A DNA stretch of 64,000 nucleotides from Azorinus chamasolen (lineage: Eukaryota > Mollusca > Bivalvia > Cardiida > Solecurtidae), in the NCBI GenBank assembly GCA_963576725.1, contig OY755241.1, positions 31,870,853-31,934,852 on the forward strand. Direction: 5' to 3'. The notes below the pieces were generated by a model that saw nothing but the letters and a program-made list of their open reading frames with translations, was not told the origin of the DNA and searched no databases. The translations under genes and the position numbers were made by a program. Shown here one piece after another: positions 60,401-63,404 of this stretch; the stretch's first letter is position 1; the number at the start of each line of letters is the position of its first letter.

Positions 60401-62944
60401 GAAAATGAGGGTCAGCTTGTACAAGAGAAACAGACTGCTGAGGTATACTGCCTGTCTCAAGCTCAATACAGTGAAACTCCAATAGTTAGAACACTAAAAC
60501 AAGTATCATTATCGATCCTTCAGACAGGTGGCAGCTTAATGCCGGGCTAAAAGTCATGCAGAAAGCTCCAAGGAGCTTTCTGCATGACTTTCGCCCTGCA
60601 TTAAGCAGCCACCCGTCTACATTCTTCATAAATTCTTCATTACTGAAACTCCGTAGTATGGAGTGTTTACTGTGTCTTGATCCTTAGATTCACGGTGTTA
60701 GCTGTCATAGTGTATCAATGTATTACAGGTTTGTCCTTGTATGAAAGTTATGGCAAACATCCGAGTTTGCGAAACACCTAAATATGCTTAAACTTTTTCA
60801 TTATAAAATGTAAAGTTTTATTATAATATACATGTAAATGTTTGGCTCTTTAACTTGTGTCTCGGCATCGAAATCTGGCAGGAAACCTGTAGACTCTATT
60901 AACCATGTATGGTACTAGCTTCCTGTCAGATTTTTCTGCCCTTTAAAATTTTTGCCGAGACAGCCCCGATATCAAACCCCAAGATTTGCCTTTGAACATG
61001 TTAAATAAAATAAAAATGTTTATTGCCATGGTGAATGGCATCAAATCAGATCTGTAACACTAGCAAACAGAGCAGACCCTGATTAGTCAGCTCCTGTAGA
61101 AGCTGTCTAATATATGTGTACACTGTTTGCAAAGGCATTTATATAAAATATGGGAGTATTAAGGTAATATGTGATAGCCCAATTCATCACCAGCACTAGA
61201 TGACAATGTGGAAACTCCATTAACCCTTTCCCTATTGATAATTTAGGCATGAATTAATGACATCATGAATATTCATTAACAAAATTTTTATAAGGTAAAA
61301 GTTTGTATCGTGAAATTTTTGGCTTTATAGACAAAAACTGTAGAGGCGGATCTATATAATTTCATAATTAGACAGAGCAGATCCTGATCAGATGGCACTT
61401 ACAGGAGCCATCTGATCTGGGTCTACTCTGTTTGCAAAGGCATGATAAGGGGTTTATATGAAGGAAAGGTTTAAGTAGAATTCATTGTTGAAATTTCTTT
61501 TAGATGACAACATTGTTGACATTGCTTAAAACTTTTACCTCATGATTATTCATTTAAAAAAAAATCATCCTGAATATTAATTAGCTGATTTTATTTAACC
61601 CTTTCCTCCATAAATATGCCTTTCTACACCTCTGTAATAACCACTTCTTGAAACTATTTCAAACTACAAAAATCTAAACCTCGACTTTTCTCTAGTAAAT
61701 GCTCCTTTTGGGTAGATTCGTTCAAGGAAGTAGGATCTAGAAATAGCCTATGAGGGAATGGGTCGATGTCATATGAACATAGGCTCTTTTGGCCATGGCA
61801 GAAACTGTAGACTCAGACCATTTCATTTCATAAGCAAACAGAGGAGAGCCACCTGATCTAAGTCTACTCTGTAAAAGATGTATCAATGGAATTATGGTTT
61901 AACCCATTCCGTCATAGGCTATTTTTAGATCCAACCACTTTGAATAAATCTACCAAAAAGGAGCATTAACTAGAGAAAAGGAAAATTTTAGAATTTTGTA
62001 CTTTGAAACCATTGTGATAAATAGAGCATTTGCTCCTATAGGAGCAAATGCTCTATTTATCACAATGGTTTCATAAAGTGACTTTTATAGAGGCGTAGAA
62101 AGGCATGTTTATGGAGGAAAGGGTTAAATAGACTACAATGTTGAAATCCTTTAAAGTTTCGAGATGTTATGATTATTTTGTGCCAAGCAGAACGGGTTGG
62201 TTATACCTTCATCAATATCTATATTGCTGTTTGTTTATTTCAGGCACTGAATCAGGATGTTGAGGACAAGGATAGGTGAGTATGCTTGACAGTAACTCGA
62301 GTCAGGCAGAACACCATTAACTCATTCCCTCATAGGCTTATTTGTAGACCCATTCCCTCATAAGCTATTTTTAGACCCATTACCTCATAGGCTATTTTAG
62401 ACCCAACCTCTTTGAATAAGTTTATTGAAATGAATCATTTACTATAAAAACTGAATTTTTTAGAATAGTGTAGTTTTGAAACCATTGCGATAAATAGAAC
62501 ATATACTCCATAGGAGTCAGTTCATCAGGATTGAAGCTGTTAGCAAGAGTAATCATGAGTTTGTCTGTAGTAAAGATGTAGATGTAGAGCAGTAAGTAAA
62601 CGTGTATATTCAAATATTAAAAGTATTTTTTCTCTACCAAACCCTGTGACCACTCTTTAGAAATCATCTGAAGAGGGATTACAACATGAGGTTTGGTAGC
62701 GAAATAAAGAAGTTATTCTTGAAAATGTTTCAATTTACACAACTTATCTGGGTCTTGATTTCCATCAATATATGTAATGTTGGTTGATATTGCCAGTGAG
62801 ATAGCGGACCTGACAGGACAATTACAGGCCTGTAAGCGGCAATTAGAGGGCATGCAACAGGAGGCAGAGAAACAAAAGGCAGAGTTTCTGGAGGAGGTGG
62901 AGAGGTTGATGACCAGCGAAACGAGAAAAGATCGCGATATACAG
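30378..62944 (+). CDS. CDK5RAP2: Centrosomin/CDK5RAP2 family protein, N-terminal part (gene continues beyond window)
   Basis: Exons 30378-30430, 53414-53469, 54613-54680, 55704-55808, 58322-58398, 59686-59788, 60329-60442, 62244-62275 and 62797-62944 join in phase to 252 codons. Residues about 53-120 are the CM1 motif (MKEYDLQISELKKENFNLKL, then FFLEERL, then NIELKVEVESYKKDLQEKQQ), which in animal centrosomin, CDK5RAP2 and myomegalin binds and activates gamma-tubulin ring complexes at the centrosome. Upstream lies the S-P-V-R-G-R-T linker. Residues 121-252 are charged coiled coil (EEQLREKEEALTENEGQL; KQKAEFLEEVERLM). Vertebrate members exceed 1,800 aa, so most of the protein lies to the right. 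Invertebrates usually have one such gene, so CDK5RAP2 and PDE4DIP cannot be separated here. The first exon is the least certain; 51413-51435 is an alternative. Confidence 0.85.
30431..31115. other. Intron 1 start; SINE fragments, no other gene
   Basis: At about 30885-30955 the segment 'tgatgaaaaacatgcagcca' with 'ggctccaacccaggacccc' resembles the body and B box side of the SINE at 34376-34560 in the same orientation. The rest holds nothing I can name. Confidence 0.4.
31116..34369 (+). mobile_element. MULE-like DNA transposon, non-autonomous (about 3.25 kb)
   Basis: The left end begins GGGAAcaagtcaaaccggcc and carries five spaced 'gtcaaaccggcc'-type boxes (31121-31245). The right end is the inverted arrangement (34264-34369, 'ccggtttgactttttggagg' ... 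'cagg', closing attCCC). Flanks share 'cctgtatc' (31108-31115 and 34368-34375): a 6-bp duplication if the element ends GGGAA/TTCCC, 8 bp if it ends two bases earlier. Inside lies a decayed exon with a Cys-x2-Cys finger (32034-32136) like that preceding MULE transposases. Two decayed TTAA-type hairpins (33114-33180, 33327-33395) are nested. No transposase core is seen. Confidence 0.7.
32034..32136 (+). pseudogene. Zinc-finger exon remnant of the MULE-like element
   Basis: ATG at 32034 begins MTDNCIDCGELVRPLQQAVT followed by CDSCER, then a TAG (32112-32114) where Trp is expected, then QHRTCNTG up to a donor-like gtatgt at 32137. The pattern C-x2-C ... C-x2-C ... W-Q-H-R-x-C is, from memory, the N-terminal finger of proteins carrying MULE transposase domains in bivalves. 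With the stop and no downstream exon it is non-functional. Confidence 0.5.
34376..34580 (-). mobile_element. tRNA-derived SINE, interrupted by the MULE-like element
   Basis: Minus strand: A box 'ggatagctcagtcggtatag' (34529-34548), B box 'gtttcgagccctg' (34495-34507), then a body that includes 'catgcccctttctcgtgagt'. The words 'tgttcttcatccagtacctg' occur on both sides of the 3.25 kb element (31091-31110 and 34552-34571), showing it landed in a repeated context. Confidence 0.55.
34640..35177. other. No gene seen
   Basis: AT-rich intronic sequence with no repeat family or exon that I can support. Confidence 0.4.
35178..35755 (+). mobile_element. TTAA-1 MITE with nested insert and duplicated right end
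   Basis: The left part is 35178-35278 ('TTAActctttcccagttcta', 'tgaatattcatgcatggac'), split by the 208-bp element at 35289-35496. The body resumes at 'cattgtagtcattttagaaa' with hairpin 'ccctgatcaggtggctccta' / 'tatatgagccacctgatttg'. The right end 'tgagccacctgatttgcaaa' ... 'gggaaagagttaag' is present twice in tandem (about 78-bp unit, to 35755). Confidence 0.7.
35289..35496. mobile_element. 208-bp element with GTAAACAA ends, nested in a TTAA-1 copy
   Basis: The ends GTAAACAACGAGCAGTGAA and the complement of 'cagtcacggctcattgtttac' match over about 20 bp. It sits where intact TTAA-1 copies read 'ggtggaacattgtag' without a break. Left and right flanks show no convincing target duplication, so the superfamily is open. 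Confidence 0.55.
36029..36269 (+). mobile_element. TTAA-3 MITE
   Basis: 'aaccctttcccagttgaata', 'aataatgacatcatgaataa', 'attttataatggcttatgta', hairpin 'gcaaaaagagcagatcctga' / 'ctgcttctagtctgtttgc', ending 'tgaaggaaagggTTAA'. Its right TTAA is also the left TTAA of the next element. Confidence 0.7.
36266..36728 (+). mobile_element. TTAA-1 MITE split by a TTAA-2 insertion
   Basis: The left 55 bp (TTAAccctttccctgttcta to 'cccactgcatattca') and the right part from 36550 ('gaaaatagttataaagaaat', hairpin 'gcaaacagagcagacagctc' / 'gggtctactctgtttgc', 'ggggaagggTTAA') belong to one TTAA-1 copy. A complete TTAA-2 element occupies its internal TTAA. Confidence 0.85.
36321..36549 (+). mobile_element. 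TTAA-2 MITE nested in TTAA-1
   Basis: TTAAcccattcccacttagg ... gcgggaatgggTTAA. The perfect hairpin is 'aaaccattgtgataaatag' and complement with 'agcatttgctcctgtggagc'. The insertion order is therefore TTAA-1 first, TTAA-2 later. Confidence 0.88.
37290..37480 (+). mobile_element. TTAA-6 MITE, diverged
   Basis: It shows 'agccctttggatgctgaata', 'aacaatagagtccactcggt', 'ttttgataggcaaacagtgc' and the hairpin 'agacactggtcagaggaatc' / 'aaccctctgatctgggtcta' with 'cactgttagcaaatgaca'. Terminal TTAA sites are eroded. Confidence 0.55.
37755..38040 (+). mobile_element. TTAA-6/TTAA-3 chimeric MITE
   Basis: It begins like TTAA-6 (TTAAccgtttgcatgctgga, 'aaaatggaatggtcttttat') and continues as TTAA-3 ('aagaactgacatcatgaata', 'ataacggtatgtggacaaag'). 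The hairpin core is 'aagatggctcctctaggagc' and the end 'tatggagtaaaaggTTAA'. The join looks like recombination between families or a nested remnant. Confidence 0.6.
38359..38380. repeat. G22 homopolymer
   Basis: Twenty-two consecutive G residues directly precede a TTAA-3 element. Such runs can form quadruplexes and are error-prone in sequencing, so the length is uncertain. Confidence 0.9.
38383..38797 (-). mobile_element. Reversed TTAA-3 MITE carrying a nested TTAA-1
   Basis: The TTAA-3 left side (TTAAccctttacctcttaga, 'gaaaacagagtagatccaga', 'tagtttctgccatggccc') breaks near 38528 into a forward TTAA-1 ('aaatttcaatacttactgaa' to 'gagggaaagggTTAA' at about 38744). TTAA-3 then resumes ('attcatgatgtcattatttt', 'tcatggagtaaagg'). 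Confidence 0.65.
38820..39970. other. No gene seen; decayed hairpins
   Basis: Broken TTAA-type hairpins occur near 38845-38915, 39225-39260, 39335-39360, 39690-39730 and 39805-39880 ('ttcagaccctgatcagaggg' / 'aaggtctgcactgtttg'). 39600-39660 has a TA-C-like left end 'cagtaaaacctcattgaatc' without its partner. Confidence 0.45.
39972..40181 (+). mobile_element. TTAA-4 MITE, complete (210 bp)
   Basis: TTAAcctttactgtgtggga ... gcattgtaagggTTAA. The hairpin is 'gcaaacagtgtagacccaga' / 'agggtttgcactgcgtgtc'. The right arm is 'aaccctaaatattcaccagc' and 'gacctgtttgaattttgg'. Confidence 0.8.
40280..41215. mobile_element. Three TTAA-3 type MITEs in series
   Basis: Copies at about 40285-40402 (right half only, 'gcaaacagaacagaccctga' / 'gagttgggtctagtctgc'), 40437-40650 ('gacccttttcctgttcaata' to 'gagggaaagggTTAA') and 40978-41215 ('cttcatgaatattcatgtaa', hairpin 'gcaaacagagcagactgatt' / 'gggtctactcttgtttgc'). 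A 128-codon minus-strand frame (40717-41103) overlaps the last one and is not convincing. Confidence 0.6.
41403..41584 (-). mobile_element. TTAA-2 MITE lacking most of its hairpin (182 bp)
   Basis: TTAAcccgttcccgcatatt ... gagctaatgggTTAA. The hairpin is shortened to 'aaaccattgtgaatttatca' / 'caatggttt'. The inner 'gagcatttgctcc' palindrome is gone, as expected for replication slippage across a hairpin. Confidence 0.8.
41614..41836 (+). mobile_element. TTAA-2 MITE, complete
   Basis: TTAAcccattccctcatagg ... atgaaggaacgggTTAA. The hairpin is 'aaaccattatgataaatag' / complement with 'agcaaatgctctatttatca'. Confidence 0.85.
41945..42150 (+). mobile_element. TTAA-6 MITE, diverged
   Basis: 'acccttaacactttcaatgt', 'aatagcccatctgtgtataa', 'gaatgacaaacagtgccgac' and the hairpin 'ccaagggttcctctaggagc' / 'cctctaatcttggtctatat' are visible. 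Confidence 0.55.
42311..42506 (+). mobile_element. TTAA-4 MITE with near-perfect hairpin
   Basis: TTAAcctttaaagtgtgggc ... gcagattaaaggTTAA. The hairpin 42353-42420 is 'gcaaacagtgtagacccaga' / 'agggtctgcactgtttgtc' with core 'cagagggctcctaagggagc'. The arms pair over about 33 bp. Confidence 0.8.
42775..42920. repeat. Three-copy tandem repeat, about 50 bp
   Basis: 'tgaatgggtttgataagata' and 'tgctgtctttggagttgatc' recur three times with small deletions. Confidence 0.65.
43231..43447 (+). mobile_element. TTAA-4 MITE, complete
   Basis: TTAAcccttattgtgcggga ... tcagtgttgtaaagaTTAA. It has the body 'cacaagtcactaatgtcctt' and 'ataaagcttgacctgtttga', and the damaged hairpin 'acacccagatagtggactct' / 'cagggtctgcactgtttgcc'. 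Confidence 0.75.
43548..43606. repeat. Perfect 59-bp palindrome
   Basis: The left arm (29 nt, starting 'tattggagcaaacaaaaaag') and right arm (ending 'gtttgctccaata') are perfect complements around a single central G at 43577. It is not part of any MITE family listed here. Confidence 0.9.
43636..43875 (-). mobile_element. TTAA-1 MITE, complete, reverse (240 bp)
   Basis: TTAAccctttccttcatata ... acagggaaagggTTAA. The hairpin 'gcaaacagagtagacccaca' / 'cagggtctgctctgtttc' has lost part of its core (cagacggctcctcttgatca). Confidence 0.85.
43876..44092 (-). mobile_element. TTAA-3 MITE, reverse, abutting the previous element
   Basis: 'gagcagatggctcctgaagg' / 'agtcttctgatctggatctg', then 'tacagattctgccatgacca', 'atattcatgctgtcattaat' and 'cataaagtaaaggtTTAA'. 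It shares its left TTAA region with the preceding TTAA-1. Confidence 0.65.
44190..45115 (+). repeat. Tandem 'attatggccc' mollusc repeat, five units of about 160-175 bp
   Basis: Each unit contains 'tcagagttatggcccttgat', 'atccaaatttgacctttt', 'agccttgtcc', 'tcatccaaacttcaccaaac', 'aaaaatgtttatggctataa' and 'tatctaggccaagttca'. Markers recur near 44339, 44512, 44673, 44835 and 45006. The open frames within are repeat shadows. Recognition as a bivalve-type repeat is from memory. Confidence 0.75.
45290..45546 (-). mobile_element. TTAA-3 MITE, complete, reverse
   Basis: TTAAccctttccttcatgta ... catgggaaaggTTAA. The hairpin is 'acaaacagagtagacccaga' / 'caggttctactgttcagttt', with reversed body 'atgtcattatttttacatga'. 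Its left TTAA is also the right TTAA of an older TTAA-3 remnant (45185-45293). Confidence 0.75.
45565..45695. repeat. Three-copy tandem repeat, about 47 bp
   Basis: 'gctcaatggtacatttactg' and 'agctgatggccatttcattg' recur three times. Confidence 0.7.
45840..46097 (-). mobile_element. TTAA-1 MITE, complete, reverse
   Basis: TTAActctttccctcatata ... cagggaaccagggTTAA. The long hairpin is 'gcaaacagagtagacccaga' / 'cagggtctactctgtttgc' with core 'tcagactgctcctagaggag'. Confidence 0.85.
46195..46435 (+). repeat. Diverged AGGTCA-containing dispersed repeat
   Basis: 'aagggggtgatattgttttt', 'gacaactttaatgtgggcga', 'ggccaaggtcaaaggttggg' and 'catagtgtttcaca'. It has the same layout as the repeat at 55260-55680. 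Confidence 0.6.
46966..47234 (-). mobile_element. TTAA-3 MITE, reverse
   Basis: TTAAccctatactccataaa ... catgaggtaaagggTTAA. The hairpin is 'gcaaacagagtagacccaga' / 'cagggtccgctctgttagc'. A partial internal duplication ('tcttctgtttgcttatatga') is present. Confidence 0.75.
47330..47560 (+). mobile_element. TTAA-6 MITE
   Basis: 'tcagagaggaatggcccatc', 'taactatagagctcactcac', 'gaatgacaaatagtgcagac' with hairpin partner 'tccgagtttacactatttgc', ending 'gtattcaaagggTTAA'. Confidence 0.65.
47769..48021 (+). mobile_element. TTAA-3 MITE
   Basis: TTAAccctttacaccatgaa ... tatggagtaaagagTTAA. The hairpin is damaged: 'ggaaacagagaatttgatca' / 'aatctgggtcgtctctgttt'. Confidence 0.75.
48500..48728 (-). mobile_element. 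TTAA-2 MITE, complete (229 bp)
   Basis: TTAAccctttcctccataaa ... attgaggaaagggTTAA. The perfect hairpin is 'aaaccattgtgataaatag' and complement with 'tttgctcctataggagcaaa'. It differs little from 61899-62127 in the opposite orientation, so it is a young copy. Confidence 0.88.
48780..49360. mobile_element. Decayed TTAA-3, TTAA-4 and TTAA-3 copies
   Basis: 48795-48890: 'gcaaacagtagacccagatg' and 'aacatgaatattcatgaagt'. 49035-49115: 'aaaccgtgtagacctggatc' / 'agccctccaatcaggatagg'. 49136-49360: TTAAccctttacctggtaaa with a weak hairpin. Confidence 0.5.
49548..49870. repeat. Direct duplication of about 120 bp
   Basis: 'ggggtaagtgttgaaatgca' / 'ggggtaagtgttaagatgca' start two units (49549 and 49740) that share 'catgaaatacttgccatagg', 'gctgatacttgaaat' and 'aacattgatgtagt' words. 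Confidence 0.65.
50080..50275 (+). mobile_element. TTAA-6 MITE, diverged
   Basis: 'gctgaatagtcaatatggaa', 'agagttcattcagtaagaaa', 'tatgacaaactgtgcagacc' and 'ctaggtctgctctgtttgca'. The ends are eroded. Confidence 0.5.
50728..50953 (-). mobile_element. TTAA-1 MITE with perfect hairpin
   Basis: The hairpin 50736-50800 ('gcaaacagagtagacccaga' / 'agggtctactctgtttgc') is nearly fully paired around 'gctcctgttggagc'. The reversed body runs 'gaaagatgtttctttacttt' to 'acagggaaagagtta'. The left end is truncated. Confidence 0.75.
50972..51184 (+). mobile_element. TTAA-6 MITE, complete
   Basis: TTAAcccttttacaaacact ... tgccttcaaagggTTAA. The body is 'tttaactgtagagtccagaa'. The hairpin is 'acagtgcagacccagatcag' / 'ctcgtctgggtctaccctgt'. 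Confidence 0.75.
51413..51435 (+). CDS. CDK5RAP2: CDK5RAP2 alternative first exon (1b), candidate
   Basis: ATG in 'gtgaccATGt' opens MSWRVGG (7 codons plus GG), then a consensus donor gtaagt at 51436. The overhang of two bases matches the next exon (GG+C = Gly), just as candidate 1a does. No clear promoter motif is seen upstream; a TTAA-6 element ends at 51184. It is either an alternative promoter/first exon or a chance ATG with a good donor. Confidence 0.35.
51650..51880. repeat. 45-bp minisatellite, about 5 units
   Basis: The theme is 'actgtactcattagaactgc' followed by 'ctcttgtcttgctgcaggta' and 'catgt'. Each unit carries 'ttgctgcag/gtacat', an acceptor-like and donor-like pair back to back. 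The period is divisible by 3, so stop-free frames exist on both strands; the long + frame is not considered a gene. Confidence 0.8.
52010..52280 (+). mobile_element. Two TTAA-1 halves facing each other
   Basis: The left half 'ttccctgttctatgtttatt' to 'attgtggccatttta' is followed directly by a reversed right half ('gtcatctgatcaggtcttct' to 'aacattgaacagggTTAA'). The hairpin core is largely deleted. Confidence 0.6.
52909..53109. mobile_element. TA-C element with 47-bp hairpin arms
   Basis: CAGTaaaccctctctataac ... acagagaggttttACTG with flanking TA. The inner arms 'aggcaggtggctgcttaaag' ... 'ctttaagcagccacct' pair almost without mismatch around 'gaacgctcctataggagcgt'. It is nearly identical to 53776-53977. 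Confidence 0.9.
53414..53469 (+). CDS. CDK5RAP2: CDK5RAP2 exon 2
   Basis: The acceptor is 'tctattttcag' and the donor gtaagt at 53470. One base plus 18 codons plus one base encode NNPDLLTEVTYGEIGVSP. Only this frame is open. It is the acidic segment before CM1; the V-S-P end matches the 'V-S-P-x-R' linker of vertebrate CDK5RAP2. Confidence 0.85.
53494..53741 (+). mobile_element. TTAA-1 MITE, complete
   Basis: TTAAcgttttccctgttcta ... aagggaagagTTAA. The hairpin is 'gcaaacagagcaggccctga' / 'ctggatcaactcagtttgg'. It lies 24 bp downstream of an exon donor. Confidence 0.8.
53738..54010 (+). mobile_element. TTAA-3 remnant split by a TA-C element
   Basis: TTAAaccctttactccatta ... 'ttcatgtaagaaaTA' then the TA-C element, then 'TAatgacatgaatatttgtc'. 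Intact TTAA-3 copies read 'taagaaataatgacat', giving the empty site. The rest of TTAA-3 is lost. Confidence 0.75.
53776..53977. mobile_element. TA-C element nested in TTAA-3
   Basis: CAGTaaaacctctctataac ... atagagaggttttACTG, TA on both sides. The hairpin is 'aggcaggtggatgcttaaag' / 'ctttaagcaaccacctgc'. Confidence 0.9.
54075..54289. mobile_element. TA-C element, 'taggacctgtcttaagcgg' subfamily
   Basis: CAGTaggacctgtcttaagc ... aaggtcaggttctACTG, TA flanks. The inner hairpin is 'gtggtagcttaatgcaggtc' ... 'gtcctgcattaagcc' with 'caaaaagctcctatacaatc' core. Confidence 0.8.
54613..54680 (+). CDS. CDK5RAP2: CDK5RAP2 exon 3
   Basis: The acceptor is 'ttgtgtttcag', the donor gtaggt at 54681. Two bases plus 22 codons: VEKGGTGRMSPVRGRTMKEYDL. 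The final MKEYDL opens the CM1 motif, as in MKDFENQ of vertebrates. S-P-V-R is a possible proline-directed phosphorylation site. Confidence 0.92.
54708..54908. mobile_element. TA-C element, 'cctctcaaccggacatt' subfamily
   Basis: CAGTtaaacccctctcaacc ... agtttagaagggttttACTG. The hairpin is 'gcagtttgcagcttaatgca' / 'gcattaagcagccaacaat' with 'gcagaaggctcctctaggag' core. It begins 27 bp after exon 3. Confidence 0.8.
54957..55150. mobile_element. Decayed TTAA-3 MITE, reverse
   Basis: 'gttaactttaacggataacc', hairpin 'gcaaacacagaagacgaaga' / 'cagagtctgctgtgtttgtg', then 'ttgtgcagtttctgc'. Confidence 0.45.
55258..55680 (+). repeat. AGGTCA-rich dispersed mollusc repeat, two tandem units
   Basis: It starts 'ttttatgcccccattgacga' with (GTTT)n, then two units of about 150 bp: 'aactttaacattggtcataa', 'gacttgatatttggcataca', 'cacattttgaggggtgac', 'caaggtcaaggtcatccttc' and 'aaggtcaaaggtcaaatat'. 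It ends 'gggggcatagtgtttcacaa'. It lies in the intron before the CM1 core exon. Confidence 0.75.
55704..55808 (+). CDS. CDK5RAP2: CDK5RAP2 exon 4 (CM1 core)
   Basis: The acceptor is 'cttttacag', the donor gtaagc at 55809; 35 codons in phase 0: QISELKKENFNLKLRIFFLE then ERLNTKYSGEDTIKT. This is the centrosomin N-terminal motif 1 helix (consensus LKKENFxLKLRIYFLEER), the gamma-tubulin-complex binding element. Phe replaces the usual Tyr in R-I-Y-F; otherwise it is canonical. Confidence 0.97.
55853..57388 (-). mobile_element. TTAA-2 MITE split by a 1.3 kb TA element
   Basis: The left part 'cataacccataacctcatat' with its hairpin ('aaaccattgtaataaatag' / complement) ends 'tttcaaaactaca'. The right part resumes 'attctaaattttcccctctt' and ends 'gcctatgaggtactgggata'. 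Intact copies read 'aaactacaaaattctaaa' here. Confidence 0.8.
55986..57292. mobile_element. TA-flanked 1.3 kb element, CCGTATATCT ends
   Basis: It begins CCGTATATCTTCGGCCATAG and ends 'cttatgaccggagatatacgg'. The right end complement reads CCGTATATCTCCGGTCATAA. TA on both sides, with the TTAA-2 host as empty-site reference. Inner repeats of 'cataagtcg' mark both subterminal regions. The longest open frame is about 62 codons, so any transposase is gone. Ends and TA target suggest a Tc1/mariner/pogo-group derivative. Confidence 0.8.
57540..57789 (-). mobile_element. TTAA-5 MITE, complete, reverse (250 bp)
   Basis: TTAAccctttgcttgctatt ... gcaagagaagggTTAA. The hairpin is 'agacccagatgagacagctc' / 'gagctgtctcatcagggtct'. 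It is the third copy in the window, with the same length as the other two. Confidence 0.88.
57870..58000 (+). mobile_element. Right half of a TTAA-3 MITE
   Basis: 'ccttgacagaaactattgag', hairpin 'gtaaacagagcagaccctgg' / 'ctggttcttctctgtttgca'. The terminal part is lost. Confidence 0.5.
58322..58398 (+). CDS. CDK5RAP2: CDK5RAP2 exon 5 (CM1 end)
   Basis: The acceptor is 'gtatgttgtag', the donor gtgagt at 58399; 25 codons plus two bases: NIELKVEVESYKKDLQEKQQ then MLEKA(S). It matches the vertebrate NIELKVEVESLKRELQE block almost residue for residue. Confidence 0.97.
58584..58787. mobile_element. TA-C element, 'aaatctcgattattcga' subfamily
   Basis: CAGTaaaatctcgattattc ... ggaataatcaagattttACTG, TA flanks. 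The hairpin arms 'ggcaggtggctgcttaatgc' ... 'gcattaagctgccacca' with core 'aaagctcctaaaggagcttt' pair over about 46 bp. Confidence 0.88.
59113..59248 (-). mobile_element. TTAA-2-derived short element
   Basis: TTAAcccagtccctcatatt ... atgagggaatgggTTAA. The ends of TTAA-2 on both sides ('ttgatgccttttgactcctc' / 'gaggagtcaaaagacatcaa') flank a small remnant. The usual hairpin is missing. Confidence 0.7.
59252..59338. mobile_element. 87-bp hAT-like mini-element
   Basis: The ends CAGGGCTCTAGAAAT and ATTTCTAGAGCCCTG are perfect 15-bp inverted repeats. They are flanked by 'gttaagat' (59244-59251) and 'gttaagac' (59339-59346), an 8-bp duplication with one mismatch. CAGGG ends and 8-bp duplications are typical of hAT elements. 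It sits at the right TTAA of the preceding element. Confidence 0.75.
59365..59618. repeat. 27-bp minisatellite derived from a TTAA-2 end, about 9 units
   Basis: The theme is 'atgggtctaaaactagccta' followed by 'tgagggt'. The complement ('accctcataggctagttt' plus 'tagacccat') equals the left end of TTAA-2 elements. The 9-codon stop-free unit (MGLKLAYEG) reads as an open frame but has no coding evidence. Confidence 0.88.
59686..59788 (+). CDS. CDK5RAP2: CDK5RAP2 exon 6
   Basis: The acceptor is a T-rich 'ttttttatttcag', the donor gtaagt at 59789. One base plus 34 codons: ETIDSMTAKYSEELEKEVMK then INHEFEHKLENSDK. It is amphipathic coiled coil after CM1. The preceding intron ends just after the 27-bp minisatellite, 68 bp upstream. 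Confidence 0.9.
60015..60170. mobile_element. Diverged relative of the ACGGTGCGTA MITE
   Basis: 'gagacgattctaaagggtga', 'gtttaatggagaaattaagg', 'gtttggtggagaaatgacga' and 'tacgcacc' match words of 24210-24381. Confidence 0.5.
60329..60442 (+). CDS. CDK5RAP2: CDK5RAP2 exon 7
   Basis: The acceptor is 'tgtttctacag', the donor gtatac at 60443; 38 codons in phase 0: RVAELGDNLKNLEEQLREKE then EALTENEGQLVQEKQTAE. A clear heptad coiled coil. Confidence 0.9.
60479..60672. mobile_element. TA-C element, 'gaaactccaatagttagaa' subfamily
   Basis: CAGTgaaactccaatagtta ... actccgtagtatggagtgttt ACTG. The hairpin is 'acaggtggcagcttaatgcc' / 'gcattaagcagccacccgt' with 'aaagctccaaggagcttt' core. It starts 37 bp after exon 7. 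Confidence 0.8.
60690..61219. other. Intron, mostly unassigned; one decayed hairpin
   Basis: A diverged TTAA-3 right half with hairpin 'gcaaacagagcagaccctga' / 'tatgtgtacactgtttgc' lies at 61020-61150. A long imperfect inverted repeat ('gtctcggcatcgaaatctgg', 60860, with 'tttttgccgagacagcccc', 60950) precedes it. No exon is seen. Confidence 0.45.
61220..61474 (+). mobile_element. TTAA-3 MITE, complete (255 bp)
   Basis: TTAAccctttccctattgat ... gaaggaaaggtTTAA. The body is 'aatgacatcatgaatattca'. The hairpin is 'gacagagcagatcctgatca' / 'gatctgggtctactctgttt'. Confidence 0.8.
61595..61764 (-). mobile_element. TTAA-2 MITE without hairpin
   Basis: TTAAccctttcctccataaa ... gcctatgagggaatgggtcga. 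The hairpin is reduced to 'tcttgaaactatttcaaact'. The right TTAA is mutated. Confidence 0.75.
61899..62127 (+). mobile_element. TTAA-2 MITE, complete (229 bp)
   Basis: TTAAcccattccgtcatagg ... atggaggaaagggTTAA. The perfect hairpin is 'aaaccattgtgataaatag' with 'tttgctcctataggagcaaa'. Confidence 0.88.
62244..62275 (+). CDS. CDK5RAP2: CDK5RAP2 exon 8 (short)
   Basis: The acceptor is 'gtttatttcag', the donor gtgagt at 62276; 10 codons plus AG: ALNQDVEDKD. The 32-nt exon is accepted because both splice sites are strong and it carries phase 0 to phase 2 exactly as needed by the next exon. Confidence 0.78.
62310..62520 (+). mobile_element. TTAA-2 MITE with triplicated left end, truncated
   Basis: Three tandem copies of the left end ('cattccctcataggctta', 'cattccctcataagctat', 'cattacctcataggctat', each followed by 'tttagaccc' or similar) precede a normal TTAA-2 body ('caacctctttgaataagttt') that stops after the start of the hairpin. 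Confidence 0.75.
62610..62750. mobile_element. Diverged relative of the ACGGTGCGTA MITE
   Basis: 'ttctctaccaaaccctgtga', 'ccactctttagaaatcatct', 'aggtttggtagcgaaataaa' and 'gaagttattcttgaaaatgt' parallel 24240-24360. Confidence 0.55.
62797..62944 (+). CDS. CDK5RAP2: CDK5RAP2 exon 9 (last in window)
   Basis: The acceptor is 'tattgccag', the donor gtacat at 62945. One base plus 49 codons: EIADLTGQLQACKRQLEGMQ, QEAEKQKAEFLEEVERLMTS and ETRKDRDIQ. The K-R/K-D-x-x-I-Q ending resembles the 'KRDKAIQGL' segment of vertebrate CDK5RAP2, whose next residues would lie in an exon beyond this window or unrecognised. Confidence 0.9.
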
Positions 62945-63404
62945 GTACATATCCATCACAGCATGATAGAATGTTGTCAGTTAGCTATGTATTATCCTAC
63001 TAAGGACGACCTGACTTGCATTTTCATACAGCTAGGATCCTGATGAGATGCCAATTAACTCATCAGATTGCTAGCTGTTGACACCTGGTCAGTAGTTAAG
63101 GGCTTGAACAAGTCAGAAGTAAAAAATGATCCAGACTAGAATTAGAGCAGACATACATTTCTAAGCATGATACATTTGGTAAACCCTTTCAAAACTGAGT
63201 AGCATCATTTATTTTAAAAAAAATAAAACAATAATTATATTCTTACACTCATAACCAAAGAGTGCATGATTGGTTCCCACCATCTACCAGAATGGTATCA
63301 TTCTCATAGAGGCTGGGTACCAGGCAAACATGTTTGAAGATATTCTGTTGTTTCTACAAAGGCTTAATACCAGAGTTACGGTTCTTGACTTGGTCAAGAT
63401 TCAA